Shown one piece after another: positions 52,891 to 62,897 of a stretch of 64,000 nt of DNA. A model generated the notes under the pieces. It made no database searches. It was not told the origin of the DNA and was given only the letters and a program-made list of their open reading frames with translations. This DNA is from JAIBDK01 sp965261915. GTDB lineage: Bacteria; Pseudomonadota; Gammaproteobacteria; Arenicellales; Poriferihabitantaceae. Position 1 is the first letter of the stretch, and every line of letters starts with the position of its first letter. Made by a program: the position numbers and the translations under genes. Location: NCBI GenBank assembly GCA_965261915.1, contig CBDHDW010000013.1, positions 1,612,001-1,676,000 on the forward strand, written 5' to 3'.

Positions 52891-55244
52891 GTTCAATCAC
52901 CATAGAAGTCGACGGCAAAGAATTAGCGGCGCAAGCCGGCGAAATGCTGATTTGTGTCACGGATCGAAACGACATTTATATTCCGCGGTTCTGTTACCAC
53001 GAAAAACTCTCAATTGCGGCAAACTGCCGCATGTGTCTGGTGGAAGTGGAGCGTGCGCCCAAGCCAATGCCGGCTTGCGCGACACTGGTAATGGATGGAA
53101 TGAAAGTATTCACTCGCTCTGAACTGGCGAGAGAAGCTCAGAAAGGCACCATGGAGTTTCTGCTCATCAATCATCCGCTGGATTGTCCGGTTTGCGACCA
53201 GGGTGGAGAATGCCCGCTGCAAGATCAGGCCCTGGGCTATGGTAAAGATGGGTCGCGGTTTGAAGAGCAGAAACGTTCGGTGCCGAGCAATGATATCGGA
53301 CCGCTGGTCGCGACCGAGATGAGCCGATGTATACACTGTACCCGTTGTGTTCGTTTCGGCGAAGAAGTTGCCGGCGTGATGGAAATGGGCGCACCCGGCC
53401 GCGGTGAAAACGTTAAAATCAGCACTTTTCTCAACCGATCCATTGATTCAGAAGTTTCTGGAAATATCATCGATCTTTGTCCCGTTGGCGCACTGACCTC
53501 GAAGCCTTTTCGATTTTCAGCACGTTCCTGGGAACTGCGAGACCACAACAGTATCAGTCCGCACGATTGTCTGGGAACAAATATTAATATCCAGACGCTG
53601 CGTGATGAAGTGGAAAGGGTTTTGCCCATCGAGAACCCGGACATCAATGAATGTTGGCTGGCCGATCGGGATCGATTTAGCTACGAAGCGGTTAATAGTG
53701 AACATCGGTTAACCCAACCGATGATTAACAAAGACGGAAAATGGAAGGAAGTCGAGTGGCAAACCGCACTGCAACACGCTGCTGCTGGTATCAAAACGGT
53801 TATTGCGTCAGGATCGGCTTCCGATGTCGGCGGCCTGGCTTCTGCGGCATCCAGTTTGGAAGAATTTTTCTTGCTGCAAAAACTGCTGCGCAGTCTGGGA
53901 AGTGAGAACGTCGATCACCGGTTGCAGCAATGCGATTTCCGTGACGATGATATCGCGCCTGCGTTTCCGGCATCCGAAGCCAGTATCGCGTCATTTAGCG
54001 ACCGCCAGTCCATCATGCTGATTGGCTCAAATATTCGTAAGGAACAACCGCTGTTGGCACTGCGAATACGGCAAAGCTGGAAAGCCGGACAAACGGCCGT
54101 CAGCGCAATTAATCCGATGGATTACGATCTCAATTTCGAGCTCGCAAACAACCGCATTGCCGCCGCTGCGGATCTGGTGTCGCATACTGCGGCATTAGCA
54201 AAAGCCATTGCCGATTTGACTTCTGCGGCGTTACCCGGAGAAATCCGTGCTTTGGCAAGCGATGCCGATCTGTCTTCTGCTGCCAAACAAATGGTTGATG
54301 CCGGCGATAGCGGTACTTTGGTCCTCGGCGCGGCAGCACAGCAGCACGCCGATGCGAGCCTGCTAAAAGCGATCGCACACTGGATCGGGGACACCACCAG
54401 CAACAAAATTTCCATTCTTGCTCCGGCCAATAGTGCGGCGGGTTGGGTGGCGAATTGTTTGCCTGGCGAATCCGGACAAAATATCGCCCAGATGATGCAA
54501 AACGGTCAACGGGCGTTTGTTTTACTCGCCACCGAACCTGAACTCGACTGTATTGATGGTAAATCGGCAAAAGCGGCGATGGAAAACGCCGAATTTGTCG
54601 TTCAGATCAGCCCTTTTGTAAGCCAGTCGGTAAAAAGTTACGCAGATGTATTGCTTCCCATGGCCGCATTCGCAGAAGCCGCCGGAACCTATATCAACTG
54701 CGAAGGCAAAGATCAGGCTTCGAAAGTTGCCGCTTCACCAAAGGGCGAAGCTCGCCCAGCCTGGAAAATCCTTCGCGTGCTCGGAAATTTTCTCGAATCC
54801 GAAGGCTTTGACTATATTTCCCTGGACGATGTTATGCAGGATATTAGTCAGTCAACAAATTTTGCAACGCTTGCTCCCCGTTCGAAGCTCAGTGAATGGC
54901 GCATCAGTCAAAGTTTGAGTGCCGGCAACGGTACTGGCGAAAATCAATTGTTTCGGATTGCCGATATGCCGATGTACCGCGGCGATGTTACCTTGCGTTA
55001 CGCCGATGCTTTGCAGGATACTGCAGATAACCCGGGGCCGTGTGTAACGATCAATCCTGCGACCCTGGATTCGTTGTCAGTGGCAGAGAATGACCAGGTT
55101 ATTGTAAGAAATGGGTCGGACTCTGCAACGCTGCCGTTAAAAGCGGATACCGCCGTGGCGGTTAACTGCGCACACGTCTCAGCGGGCTATCTGGAAACCG
55201 CTTCTCTTGGCGGTCATGTTTCAGTCACTCTGGAAAAAGCGTAG
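52887..55244 (+). CDS. nuoG: NADH:quinone oxidoreductase subunit G
   Basis: This 785-residue iron-sulfur subunit of the NADH module carries 2Fe-2S ligands in CYHEKLSIAANCRMC, a His-containing 4Fe-4S motif HPLDCPVCDQGGECPLQD, and CIHCTRCVRF with a later Cys in DLCPVGALTS. The large C-terminal region is molybdopterin-oxidoreductase-like but catalytically inert in this family. It ends TAG, overlapping the nuoH GTG. Confidence 0.95.
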   Translation: MSSITIEVDGKELAAQAGEMLICVTDRNDIYIPRFCYHEKLSIAANCRMCLVEVERAPKPMPACATLVMDGMKVFTRSELAREAQKGTMEFLLINHPLDCPVCDQGGECPLQDQALGYGKDGSRFEEQKRSVPSNDIGPLVATEMSRCIHCTRCVRFGEEVAGVMEMGAPGRGENVKISTFLNRSIDSEVSGNIIDLCPVGALTSKPFRFSARSWELRDHNSISPHDCLGTNINIQTLRDEVERVLPIENPDINECWLADRDRFSYEAVNSEHRLTQPMINKDGKWKEVEWQTALQHAAAGIKTVIASGSASDVGGLASAASSLEEFFLLQKLLRSLGSENVDHRLQQCDFRDDDIAPAFPASEASIASFSDRQSIMLIGSNIRKEQPLLALRIRQSWKAGQTAVSAINPMDYDLNFELANNRIAAAADLVSHTAALAKAIADLTSAALPGEIRALASDADLSSAAKQMVDAGDSGTLVLGAAAQQHADASLLKAIAHWIGDTTSNKISILAPANSAAGWVANCLPGESGQNIAQMMQNGQRAFVLLATEPELDCIDGKSAKAAMENAEFVVQISPFVSQSVKSYADVLLPMAAFAEAAGTYINCEGKDQASKVAASPKGEARPAWKILRVLGNFLESEGFDYISLDDVMQDISQSTNFATLAPRSKLSEWRISQSLSAGNGTGENQLFRIADMPMYRGDVTLRYADALQDTADNPGPCVTINPATLDSLSVAENDQVIVRNGSDSATLPLKADTAVAVNCAHVSAGYLETASLGGHVSVTLEKA

Positions 55245-56290
55245 TGTACGACTTTTACCTTTCGCTTACCGGCTGGCTGCCCGAAGCCTTGCAAACAACG
55301 GTTTGGATTGTTCTAAAAATCACCGTCATCATACTGCCGTTAATGGCTGCTGTTGCCTACTTTACATTTGCCGAACGTAAAATCATTGGTTATATGCAAA
55401 CCCGTGTTGGTCCCAACCGCGTTGGCCCGAAAGGCTGGCTGCAGCCCATCGCCGATGCGCTGAAACTGATGATGAAAGAAATCATCATCCCCAGCAAATC
55501 CAACAAATATCTTTTTCTCATTGCCCCCATACTATCGTTAGCACCGGCTCTTGCCGCCTGGGCGGTCATGCCGTTTACCAGCGAACTGGTTCTCGCCGAT
55601 ATCGATGCCAGCCTGTTATATGTGTTAGCGCTAACCTCCATGGGCGTTTACGGCGTTATCGTCGCCGGTTGGGCATCAAACTCCAAATACGCATTTCTCG
55701 GTGCAATGCGCGCCGCCGCACAAATTGTCGCTTACGAAATTGCCATGGGATTTGCGCTGGTGGGCGTATTAATGGTTGCCGGCAGTTTAAACCTGCGTGA
55801 AATTGTTTTGCATCAGTCAGGCGGGTTTTGGCAATGGTACTGGCTGCCATTGTTACCGCTCTTTCTGGTTTACTTCATTTCCGGTGTAGCGGAAACCAAC
55901 CGCGCACCGTTTGACGTAGCCGAAGGCGAATCTGAAATCGTCGCCGGATTCCACGTTGAGTATTCCGGCATGGCGTTTGCGGTGTTTTTCCTCGCCGAAT
56001 ACGCGAACATGATTCTGATCGCCGCGCTAACCGTACTCATGTTTCTCGGTGGCTGGCTGCCGCCGGTAGAAATGGCACCGTTTAACTGGCTGCCCGGTAT
56101 TTTCTGGTTTTTTGCCAAAACCGCGGCGGTTGCATTCTTCTTCTTGTGGTTTCGGGCGACATTCCCGCGGTATCGTTATGATCAAATCATGCGGCTCGGA
56201 TGGAAAGTACTGATTCCGATAACCCTGGTATGGATTGCGGTGATCGGTTTGGGAAAATTTTATACGCCATTTGGTTTTATCTTTTCCTGA
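55244..56290 (+). CDS. nuoH: NADH:quinone oxidoreductase subunit H
   Basis: This 348-residue membrane subunit has about eight helices and forms the quinone access channel. Its conserved loops are TFAERKIIGYMQTRVGPNRVGPKG, QPIADALKLMMKE and ETNRAPFDVAEGESEIVAGF. The start is GTG 55244, sharing a base with the nuoG stop. A 63-nt gap before nuoI holds a possible 13-codon frame (56299-56340) of no recognised meaning. Confidence 0.95.
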   Translation: MYDFYLSLTGWLPEALQTTVWIVLKITVIILPLMAAVAYFTFAERKIIGYMQTRVGPNRVGPKGWLQPIADALKLMMKEIIIPSKSNKYLFLIAPILSLAPALAAWAVMPFTSELVLADIDASLLYVLALTSMGVYGVIVAGWASNSKYAFLGAMRAAAQIVAYEIAMGFALVGVLMVAGSLNLREIVLHQSGGFWQWYWLPLLPLFLVYFISGVAETNRAPFDVAEGESEIVAGFHVEYSGMAFAVFFLAEYANMILIAALTVLMFLGGWLPPVEMAPFNWLPGIFWFFAKTAAVAFFFLWFRATFPRYRYDQIMRLGWKVLIPITLVWIAVIGLGKFYTPFGFIFS

Positions 56291-56353
56291 GACAGACCAT
56301 GACAACAGCAACCGTAAAAATCAACCAGGGGATCAACTGAAACAGGTAGCGCT

Positions 56354-56845
56354 ATGGGATTAGATATCAAACAGTTATATAAAACGTTTTCTCTGAGCGA
56401 ATTGCGAAAAGGCCTCGGTGTTACAGGCAGACAGTTGTTCAAAAAGAAAACCACCATCATGTACCCTGAAGAAAAAACGCCGAAGTCACCGCGTTTTCGC
56501 GGATTACCTGCACTGCGCCGCTACCCGAATGGCGAAGAACGCTGCATCGCGTGCAAATTGTGTGAAGCCGTCTGCCCTGCGCTGGCGATCACCATCGATT
56601 CTGAAGAGCGCGACGACGGAAGCCGTCGAACCACACGCTATGATATCGATCTTTTCAAATGTATTTACTGCGGCTTCTGTGAGGAAGCTTGCCCGGTTGA
56701 TTCCATCGTTCTAACGGATATCCATGAATTTCACATGGAAGAAAATGACCAACGCCATATCGACAAAAAGCGTTTACTCGAATTGGGTGACAAACATGAA
56801 GCGGAAATTGCAGCAGCCCGCAAACAGGATTCACCGTATCGATAA
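56354..56845 (+). CDS. nuoI: NADH:quinone oxidoreductase subunit I
   Basis: The 163-residue ferredoxin-like subunit carries clusters N6a and N6b. The two 4Fe-4S motifs are CIACKLCEAVCP and CIYCGFCEEACPVD. The N-terminal helix (LYKTFSLSELRKGL) anchors it at the membrane face. AGGTAG precedes ATG 56354. Confidence 0.96.
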   Translation: MGLDIKQLYKTFSLSELRKGLGVTGRQLFKKKTTIMYPEEKTPKSPRFRGLPALRRYPNGEERCIACKLCEAVCPALAITIDSEERDDGSRRTTRYDIDLFKCIYCGFCEEACPVDSIVLTDIHEFHMEENDQRHIDKKRLLELGDKHEAEIAAARKQDSPYR

Positions 56846-56863
56846 CCCGGTAGATTGACGAAT

Positions 56864-57469
56864 ATGACTTTTCTCCAACTCGCATTTTACGTATTCAGCG
56901 CCATTCTGGTATTCGCTGCCGGGATGGTGGTTAGCATTCGCAATCCCGTTAAATCGGCGCTGTTTCTGGTGCTTGCATTTTTTAGTGCGTCTTGTGTCTG
57001 GATTACCCTGCAGGCGGAGTTTCTCGCCATCGTGCTGATCTTGGTCTATGTTGGGGCGGTTATGGTGTTGTTCCTGTTCGTCGTTATGATGCTCGACATT
57101 GATCTGGCCAAGCTGCGATCGGGGTTTACCCGGTATTTACCTATTGGCAGCATCATTGCTGTGCTTCTGGTGATCGAGATCGCACTGGTTATGCTCGGCT
57201 CGTTCGGCGGTGCGGAGTATGCTAATCCGGCTTCCCACGGTGCTGACTACAGCAACTCAAAGGCGTTGGGTCTGCTGATTTATACCGACTATGTTTATGC
57301 TTTTGAAATCGCCGCACTGATTTTATTGGTGGCTATTATTGCTGCCATTGCCCTGACCATGCGCCGTCGTCCAAATACCAAATACAACGATCCGGGCGAA
57401 CAGGTAAAAGTTAACCGGGATGACCGGTTACGTATCGTTAAAATGAAATCCGAGAAGGTGAAATCATGA
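56864..57469 (+). CDS. nuoJ: NADH:quinone oxidoreductase subunit J
   Basis: This 201-residue membrane subunit has five helices. Typical are the FAAGMVVSIRNPVKSALFLVLAFFSASCVWITLQAEFLAIVLILVYVGAVMVLFLFVVMML stretch, part of the proton path near the quinone site. ATG 56864 was chosen over TTG 56855. It overlaps nuoK by 4 nt. Confidence 0.93.
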   Translation: MTFLQLAFYVFSAILVFAAGMVVSIRNPVKSALFLVLAFFSASCVWITLQAEFLAIVLILVYVGAVMVLFLFVVMMLDIDLAKLRSGFTRYLPIGSIIAVLLVIEIALVMLGSFGGAEYANPASHGADYSNSKALGLLIYTDYVYAFEIAALILLVAIIAAIALTMRRRPNTKYNDPGEQVKVNRDDRLRIVKMKSEKVKS

Positions 57470-57771
57470 TTCCTTTGTCTCATTACCTCATTCTCGGCGC
57501 AATCCTGTTTGCCATCAGCGTGGTTGGAATTTTTCTGAATCGAAAAAATGTTGTGATATTGCTAATGTCAATCGAGTTGCTGCTATTGGCTGTGAATATC
57601 AATTTCGTCGCGTTCTCACATTACCTCAATGATATCGCCGGACAGATTTTTGTTTTCTTTATTCTCACCGTCGCGGCAGCCGAAGCGGCTATCGGCCTGG
57701 CAATATTGATCGTATTATTTCGAAGTCGACAAACCATCAATGTTGATGAACTGGACTCATTGAAAGGATAG
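57466..57771 (+). CDS. nuoK: NADH:quinone oxidoreductase subunit K
   Basis: This 101-residue subunit has three helices and is related to MrpC. The buried Glu residues needed for proton transfer are visible in SIELLLLAVNINFV and in AAAEAAIGLAI. ATG 57466 overlaps the nuoJ stop (ATGA); nuoL follows 11 nt after the stop. Confidence 0.95.
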   Translation: MIPLSHYLILGAILFAISVVGIFLNRKNVVILLMSIELLLLAVNINFVAFSHYLNDIAGQIFVFFILTVAAAEAAIGLAILIVLFRSRQTINVDELDSLKG

Positions 57772-57782
57772 CAGATAGACCG

Positions 57783-59744
57783 ATGAGCCATATTTACCTC
57801 GCTATTCCGTTAATCTGCCTCATTGCGGCAATTATTGCAGGCCTGTTTGGCAAAGTAATTGGCCGTCGCGGTACACACAGCGTCACCATCGGTGGTGTCG
57901 CGGCCGCATTCGTACTTTCCGTAATGGTGTATTCTGATGTCAGGGAGGGCAATAGCGCCAACGAAGTCCTGTATACGTGGGCAATTAGCGGCGGCATTCC
58001 TTTTCAAATCGGCTTCCTGATCGATCAGCTCAGCGCGACCATGATGGTGGTCGTGACTTTCGTTTCGCTTATGGTTCATATCTACACCATTGGCTATATG
58101 GCGGAAGATCCGGGCTATCAGCGTTTTTTCTGCTATATCTCGCTATTTACCTTCTCCATGCTGATGCTGGTTATGTCGAACAACTTCCTGCAGCTGTTTT
58201 TTGGCTGGGAAGCTGTAGGCCTGGTCTCGTATTTGCTGATCGGATTCTGGTACGAAAAAGATACCGCGATCTTTGCCAACATGAAAGCTTTCCTGGTGAA
58301 CCGGGTTGGTGATTTCGGCTTTTTACTTGGCATTGCCGCGATACTCATGGTTTTTGGTTCTCCGGACTATGCCGCTGTTTTTGCAACCGCAGAGGCCGCT
58401 AAAGACTTAACCGTCACTTCTCCATTCGGTGAGTGGCAATGGATTACCGTGATCTGTTTACTACTGTTTGTTGGAGCCATGGGCAAATCAGCGCAGGTTC
58501 CACTGCACGTCTGGTTACCGGATTCCATGGAAGGCCCTACCCCTATTTCAGCGTTAATCCATGCTGCCACCATGGTTACCGCCGGTATTTTCATGGTGGC
58601 ACGAATGTCGCCGCTATTTGAGCTTTCTGAAACCGCTCTGTCTGTTGTTCTCGTCATTGGCGCCACTACAGCGATTTTTATGGCATTGATCGGTCTGGTG
58701 CAGAACGACATCAAACGTGTTGTCGCGTATTCAACCCTTTCACAACTCGGCTACATGACCGTGGCGCTGGGAGTCTCGGCGTATGAAATCGCGATCTTCC
58801 ATCTTGGCACCCACGCTTTTTTCAAAGCACTGCTGTTCCTTGGTGCCGGTTCGGTGATTATTGCAATGCACCATGAACAGGACATGCGCAAAATGGGTGG
58901 GCTGCGCACCTTTATGCCAATCACCTACCTCACTGGCTTGATCGGCTCGCTGGCTCTCGCAGGCATCCCGCCATTTGCAGGGTTTTTCTCAAAAGATGCC
59001 ATTATTGAATCTGTTCACCACAGCGAAATCTGGGGTGCGCAATACGCTTACATCGCCGTGCTGCTTGGCGTTTTTGTAACCGCTTTTTATTCTTTCCGGT
59101 TATTGTTTATGACATTCCACGGCAAGAATCGGTCGGATGAGCATACCCGAAAACAGTTACACGAATCTCCCGGCGTTGTTACGTTTCCGTTAATAGCGTT
59201 AGCAATACCGTCTATTATCGCGGGCTTTGTGTTTTTCGAAGCGGTAGTCACTGGCCGCTTTTTTGGTGATTCCATATTCATCCTGCCCGAACACGATGTC
59301 ACTGCCGCATTGGCCAGCACGTATGCAGGCAAGTCCGGATTCTCCATGGTATGGGCGGCTATTCTGCACGGCATGGCAACGGCACCGTTTTGGCTGGCCA
59401 TTTCCGGAATCGTATTTGCCTGGTATTGCTACTGCAAGAATACTGAATTACCGGGTAGGATCGCGCATGCATCCGGCCCAATCTATCGGATTCTCGACAA
59501 TAAATACGGCTTCGATGATTTTTATCAAACCGTCTTTGCCAAAGGCTCCGTGGTTTTGGGGAAACTGCTCAGCAAACACGTTGACTCGGGCCTGATTGAC
59601 GGCAGCATCGTCAATGGCAGCGCTAACACAGTGGGGTTATTTTCCAGAGTTCTCAGGAATATTCAAACCGGCCTCACCTATCACTATGCGTTTACGATGA
59701 TTATCGGTCTGTTTGCCTTGATCTCCGTGTTTGTGTGGTTGTAA
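57783..59744 (+). CDS. nuoL: NADH:quinone oxidoreductase subunit L
   Basis: This 653-residue antiporter-like subunit has about 16 helices and a long C-terminal lateral helix. It has Glu in the helix-5 region FFGWEAVGLVSYLLIGFWY and Lys in the discontinuous helix segments GAMGKSAQVPLHVWLPDSMEGPTPISALIHAATMVTAG and HAFFKALLFLGAGS. It is the distal proton channel of the membrane arm. Confidence 0.95.
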   Translation: MSHIYLAIPLICLIAAIIAGLFGKVIGRRGTHSVTIGGVAAAFVLSVMVYSDVREGNSANEVLYTWAISGGIPFQIGFLIDQLSATMMVVVTFVSLMVHIYTIGYMAEDPGYQRFFCYISLFTFSMLMLVMSNNFLQLFFGWEAVGLVSYLLIGFWYEKDTAIFANMKAFLVNRVGDFGFLLGIAAILMVFGSPDYAAVFATAEAAKDLTVTSPFGEWQWITVICLLLFVGAMGKSAQVPLHVWLPDSMEGPTPISALIHAATMVTAGIFMVARMSPLFELSETALSVVLVIGATTAIFMALIGLVQNDIKRVVAYSTLSQLGYMTVALGVSAYEIAIFHLGTHAFFKALLFLGAGSVIIAMHHEQDMRKMGGLRTFMPITYLTGLIGSLALAGIPPFAGFFSKDAIIESVHHSEIWGAQYAYIAVLLGVFVTAFYSFRLLFMTFHGKNRSDEHTRKQLHESPGVVTFPLIALAIPSIIAGFVFFEAVVTGRFFGDSIFILPEHDVTAALASTYAGKSGFSMVWAAILHGMATAPFWLAISGIVFAWYCYCKNTELPGRIAHASGPIYRILDNKYGFDDFYQTVFAKGSVVLGKLLSKHVDSGLIDGSIVNGSANTVGLFSRVLRNIQTGLTYHYAFTMIIGLFALISVFVWL

Positions 59745-59787
59745 TTACCCTAATTGAACTTTGACACAGCGAAATAAATAAAGCTTC

Positions 59788-61281
59788 ATGGGAAACAATC
59801 TGCTCAGCATACTAATCTGGTTACCTGTACTCGCAGGCATTATTGTGCTGGCTACTGGCGGAGACGGCCGAGCCGATTTAGCTCGCAAACTGTCTTTGGG
59901 TTTTTCCATTGTTGTTTTTATCCTGAGCATTCCGCTGTATACTGGGTTTGATGCCAATACTGCGGAAATGCAGTTTGTCGAACACCGCAGCTGGGTAGAT
60001 GCCCTTAATATCTTCTACTCACTCGGCGTGGACGGCATATCCATGCCGCTAATCCTGTTAACCACACTACTCACGGTGGTTGTCGTCATTGCAGGCTGGC
60101 AGGTAATTCAGGATCGTGTTGCCCAGTATATGGCTGCATTCCTGATCATGGAAGGGATCATGATTGGGGTGTTTTCCGCACTGGACTCAATTCTGTTTTA
60201 TGTGTTTTGGGAAGCCATGCTTATCCCCATGTTCCTGATTATTGGAATCTGGGGTGGTCCGAATCGAATATACGCAACCATTAAGTTCTTCCTCTACACC
60301 CTGCTCGGCTCACTCCTGATGCTGGTTGCACTGTTGTATATGTATAATGTCAGCGGCGGCAGCTTTCGCATTCTCGACTATCACACATTGCCGCTGGCGC
60401 TAAACGCGCAAATATTGATCTTTTTCGCATTTTTTGCCGCGTTCGCCGTAAAGGTTCCAATGTTCCCGGTCCATACCTGGCTGCCAGATGCCCACGTCGA
60501 GGCCCCCACCGGTGGTTCAGTCATACTGGCGGCAATCATGTTGAAAATGGGCGGCTACGGTTTTATTCGCTTCAGCATGCCGATTACGCCGGACGCCAGC
60601 CATGAACTGTCTTGGTTAATGATTACGCTGTCGTTGATTGCAGTGGTCTATATTGCGCTCGTCGCGCTGGTGCAGCAGGACATGAAAAAGCTGATTGCCT
60701 ATTCTTCGATTTCCCATATGGGATTCGTCACGTTGGGTTTTTTCATCTTTAATGAACAGGGTGTTGAAGGCGGCATGATGCAAATGATCTCGCATGGCTT
60801 TATATCCGGTGCGTTGTTTCTTTGCGTTGGTGTGTTATATGACCGGCTGCATTCGCGCCAGATCGACAGTTATCGCGGAGTGGCAACGCCGATGCCGGTA
60901 TTCGCTGCATTTATGGTTCTGTTCGCCATGGCGAACAGCGGTTTGCCCGGAACCTCAGGTTTTGTTGGCGAATTCCTCGTCATTTTGGGGTCATTCCAGG
61001 CTAATCCGTGGTTTGCCATCATTGCTGCGTTGACACTGATCTTTGGCGCGGCTTATACGCTGTGGATGGTCAAACGCGTGATTTACGGAAAAGTATTAAA
61101 CGACGATGTCGCCGCATTGGATGATGTCAACGGTCGTGAAATAATCATGCTGTCGATGCTCGCGGTAATGGTGCTTGCTGTTGGTATTTGGCCTAATCCC
61201 ATACTGGATGTGATGCACGTCTCGGTAGAAAACTTACTGCAGCATATGGAAGTTTCAAAATGTCTCACGGTTTGCCGCTAA
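59788..61281 (+). CDS. nuoM: NADH:quinone oxidoreductase subunit M
   Basis: The 497-residue antiporter-like subunit has about 14 helices. Key segments are FWEAMLIPMFLIIGIWGG, VKVPMFPVHTWLPDAHVEAPTGGSVILA, and YSSISHMGFVTLG. It sits between NuoL and NuoN in the membrane arm. There is a 43-nt gap from nuoL with no obvious independent promoter. Confidence 0.95.
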   Translation: MGNNLLSILIWLPVLAGIIVLATGGDGRADLARKLSLGFSIVVFILSIPLYTGFDANTAEMQFVEHRSWVDALNIFYSLGVDGISMPLILLTTLLTVVVVIAGWQVIQDRVAQYMAAFLIMEGIMIGVFSALDSILFYVFWEAMLIPMFLIIGIWGGPNRIYATIKFFLYTLLGSLLMLVALLYMYNVSGGSFRILDYHTLPLALNAQILIFFAFFAAFAVKVPMFPVHTWLPDAHVEAPTGGSVILAAIMLKMGGYGFIRFSMPITPDASHELSWLMITLSLIAVVYIALVALVQQDMKKLIAYSSISHMGFVTLGFFIFNEQGVEGGMMQMISHGFISGALFLCVGVLYDRLHSRQIDSYRGVATPMPVFAAFMVLFAMANSGLPGTSGFVGEFLVILGSFQANPWFAIIAALTLIFGAAYTLWMVKRVIYGKVLNDDVAALDDVNGREIIMLSMLAVMVLAVGIWPNPILDVMHVSVENLLQHMEVSKCLTVCR

Positions 61282-61305
61282 GCCTAACTGAAGCAAATTA
61301 ATACA

Positions 61306-62757
61306 ATGAATCTGCAATCACTCCAAGCTACTCTCGCCATCCCGGAGATGTTTATCGCGACCATGGCGTCAGCTATTTTGATCCTCGGTTTATTCATTGA
61401 CAAAAACAAAAGTGATATCACCTGCTTTTGGCTGTCTATTGCAACCTTGCTTGCCACCGCTGGATTAATCATTAGTGATTTTGCGACCGCTTCTGCATTA
61501 GGGTTTAATGGTTTGTTTGTTGACGATCCCATGGCAGATTTATCCAAGACCGGGATATGTATACTGTCTGCAACGGTATTTTTATACAGCCGCGACTACA
61601 ACACCCAGCGGCAAATTTTCAAAAACGAATACTACGTTCTTGGCCTGTTTTCAGTCTGCGGCATGATGGTAATGGCTTCTGCCAATCATCTGCTAACGCT
61701 GTATCTCGGTTTGGAACTGATGTCTTTATGCCTCTATGCAATGATCGCTTTTTATCGTGATGATAAATTGGCGACAGAATCGGCGATGAAATACTTCGTG
61801 CTTGGGGCACTCGCCTCCAGTATTTTGTTGTATGGTATGTCGCTGCTGTACGGTCTGACGGGATCGCTGGAACTGGGAGAGATTCGCAGCTCAGTTTCGA
61901 GTATGGATCAAAATAATCTGGCACTCATTCTCGCGGTCGTCATGATCGTAGTGGCGCTGGCCTTTAAGCTCGGCGCGGTTCCTTTTCATATGTGGCTGCC
62001 GGACGTGTATCAGGGCTCACCAACGTCGACCACCGCATTCATTAGCGCCGCCCCTAAAATTGCGGCATTCGCGATGATTATGCGGCTGCTGATCGGCGGT
62101 CTCGAAGACCTCAGTGTCATGTGGCAGCAAATGTTCATCGTCCTGGCGCTGTTATCTGTTGCCGTCGGCAATATCATCGCCATAGCCCAGGATAATCTGA
62201 AACGCATGCTGGCGTATTCCACCATCTCCCATATGGGGTTTTTCCTGTTCGGCATCCTCAGCAGCAGCGCGGAAGGATACAGTGCCGCATTGTTCTATGT
62301 TCTGGTCTACGCCACCATGACCTGCGCGGGATTTGGACTGATCCTCTATTTATCATCCAATGGTTTCGAATCGGATAAGCTGTCGGATTTGAAAGGCTTG
62401 AGTCAAACAAGCCCCATGCTGGCGTTATTGCTCCTTATCATCATGTTTTCCATGGCCGGAGTTCCGCCTACAGCCGGGTTCTTTGCGAAATTGTCGGTTA
62501 TTCAGGCGCTGGTTAATGCCGGTTTGGTCTGGGTTGCGGTTGTCGCGGTACTGCTGGCTGTTATTGGGGCTTACTACTATTTGCGAATTATCAGGCTGGC
62601 TTATTTCGACGCCCCGGAAACAGACCGGGTTATTCCGTCCAAAACTGACAGTCGATTGGTATTGATGGTCAATGTCTTTGCGATTGTCGCCATTCTTCCC
62701 TGGATCGGCAGTTTAATCGACCTCTGTAATCAGGTAATTAGCCGTATCGTGTTTTAA
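61306..62757 (+). CDS. nuoN: NADH:quinone oxidoreductase subunit N
   Basis: This 483-residue antiporter-like subunit closes the operon. It has GLELMSLCLYAMIAF, KLGAVPFHMWLPDVYQGSPTSTTAFISAAPKIAAF and YSTISHMGFFLFGIL. It has about 14 helices. The 140-nt gap to ddl shows no strong terminator, so ddl could be partly read from the nuo promoter. Confidence 0.95.
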   Translation: MNLQSLQATLAIPEMFIATMASAILILGLFIDKNKSDITCFWLSIATLLATAGLIISDFATASALGFNGLFVDDPMADLSKTGICILSATVFLYSRDYNTQRQIFKNEYYVLGLFSVCGMMVMASANHLLTLYLGLELMSLCLYAMIAFYRDDKLATESAMKYFVLGALASSILLYGMSLLYGLTGSLELGEIRSSVSSMDQNNLALILAVVMIVVALAFKLGAVPFHMWLPDVYQGSPTSTTAFISAAPKIAAFAMIMRLLIGGLEDLSVMWQQMFIVLALLSVAVGNIIAIAQDNLKRMLAYSTISHMGFFLFGILSSSAEGYSAALFYVLVYATMTCAGFGLILYLSSNGFESDKLSDLKGLSQTSPMLALLLLIIMFSMAGVPPTAGFFAKLSVIQALVNAGLVWVAVVAVLLAVIGAYYYLRIIRLAYFDAPETDRVIPSKTDSRLVLMVNVFAIVAILPWIGSLIDLCNQVISRIVF

Positions 62758-62897
62758 ACAAAACCTGACGATACCTCATCGACTGATTTCTCCCCATCGC
62801 ATTAGCTGTTTTTGCCAGCTTAAGGCCGCATAGTCAAGCTGGTAGAAAACCGTCCGATTTCGTTAAAATTCAATTCTCCATTTGATCTAAATCAGCA

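Noticed and set aside
56299..56340. 13-codon ORF between nuoH and nuoI
   Set aside because: It is too short, without a convincing ribosome-binding site; probably spacer.
48238..62757. Many secondary open frames inside the nuo operon on both strands
   Set aside because: They are shadows of strongly conserved nuo genes and have no independent support.
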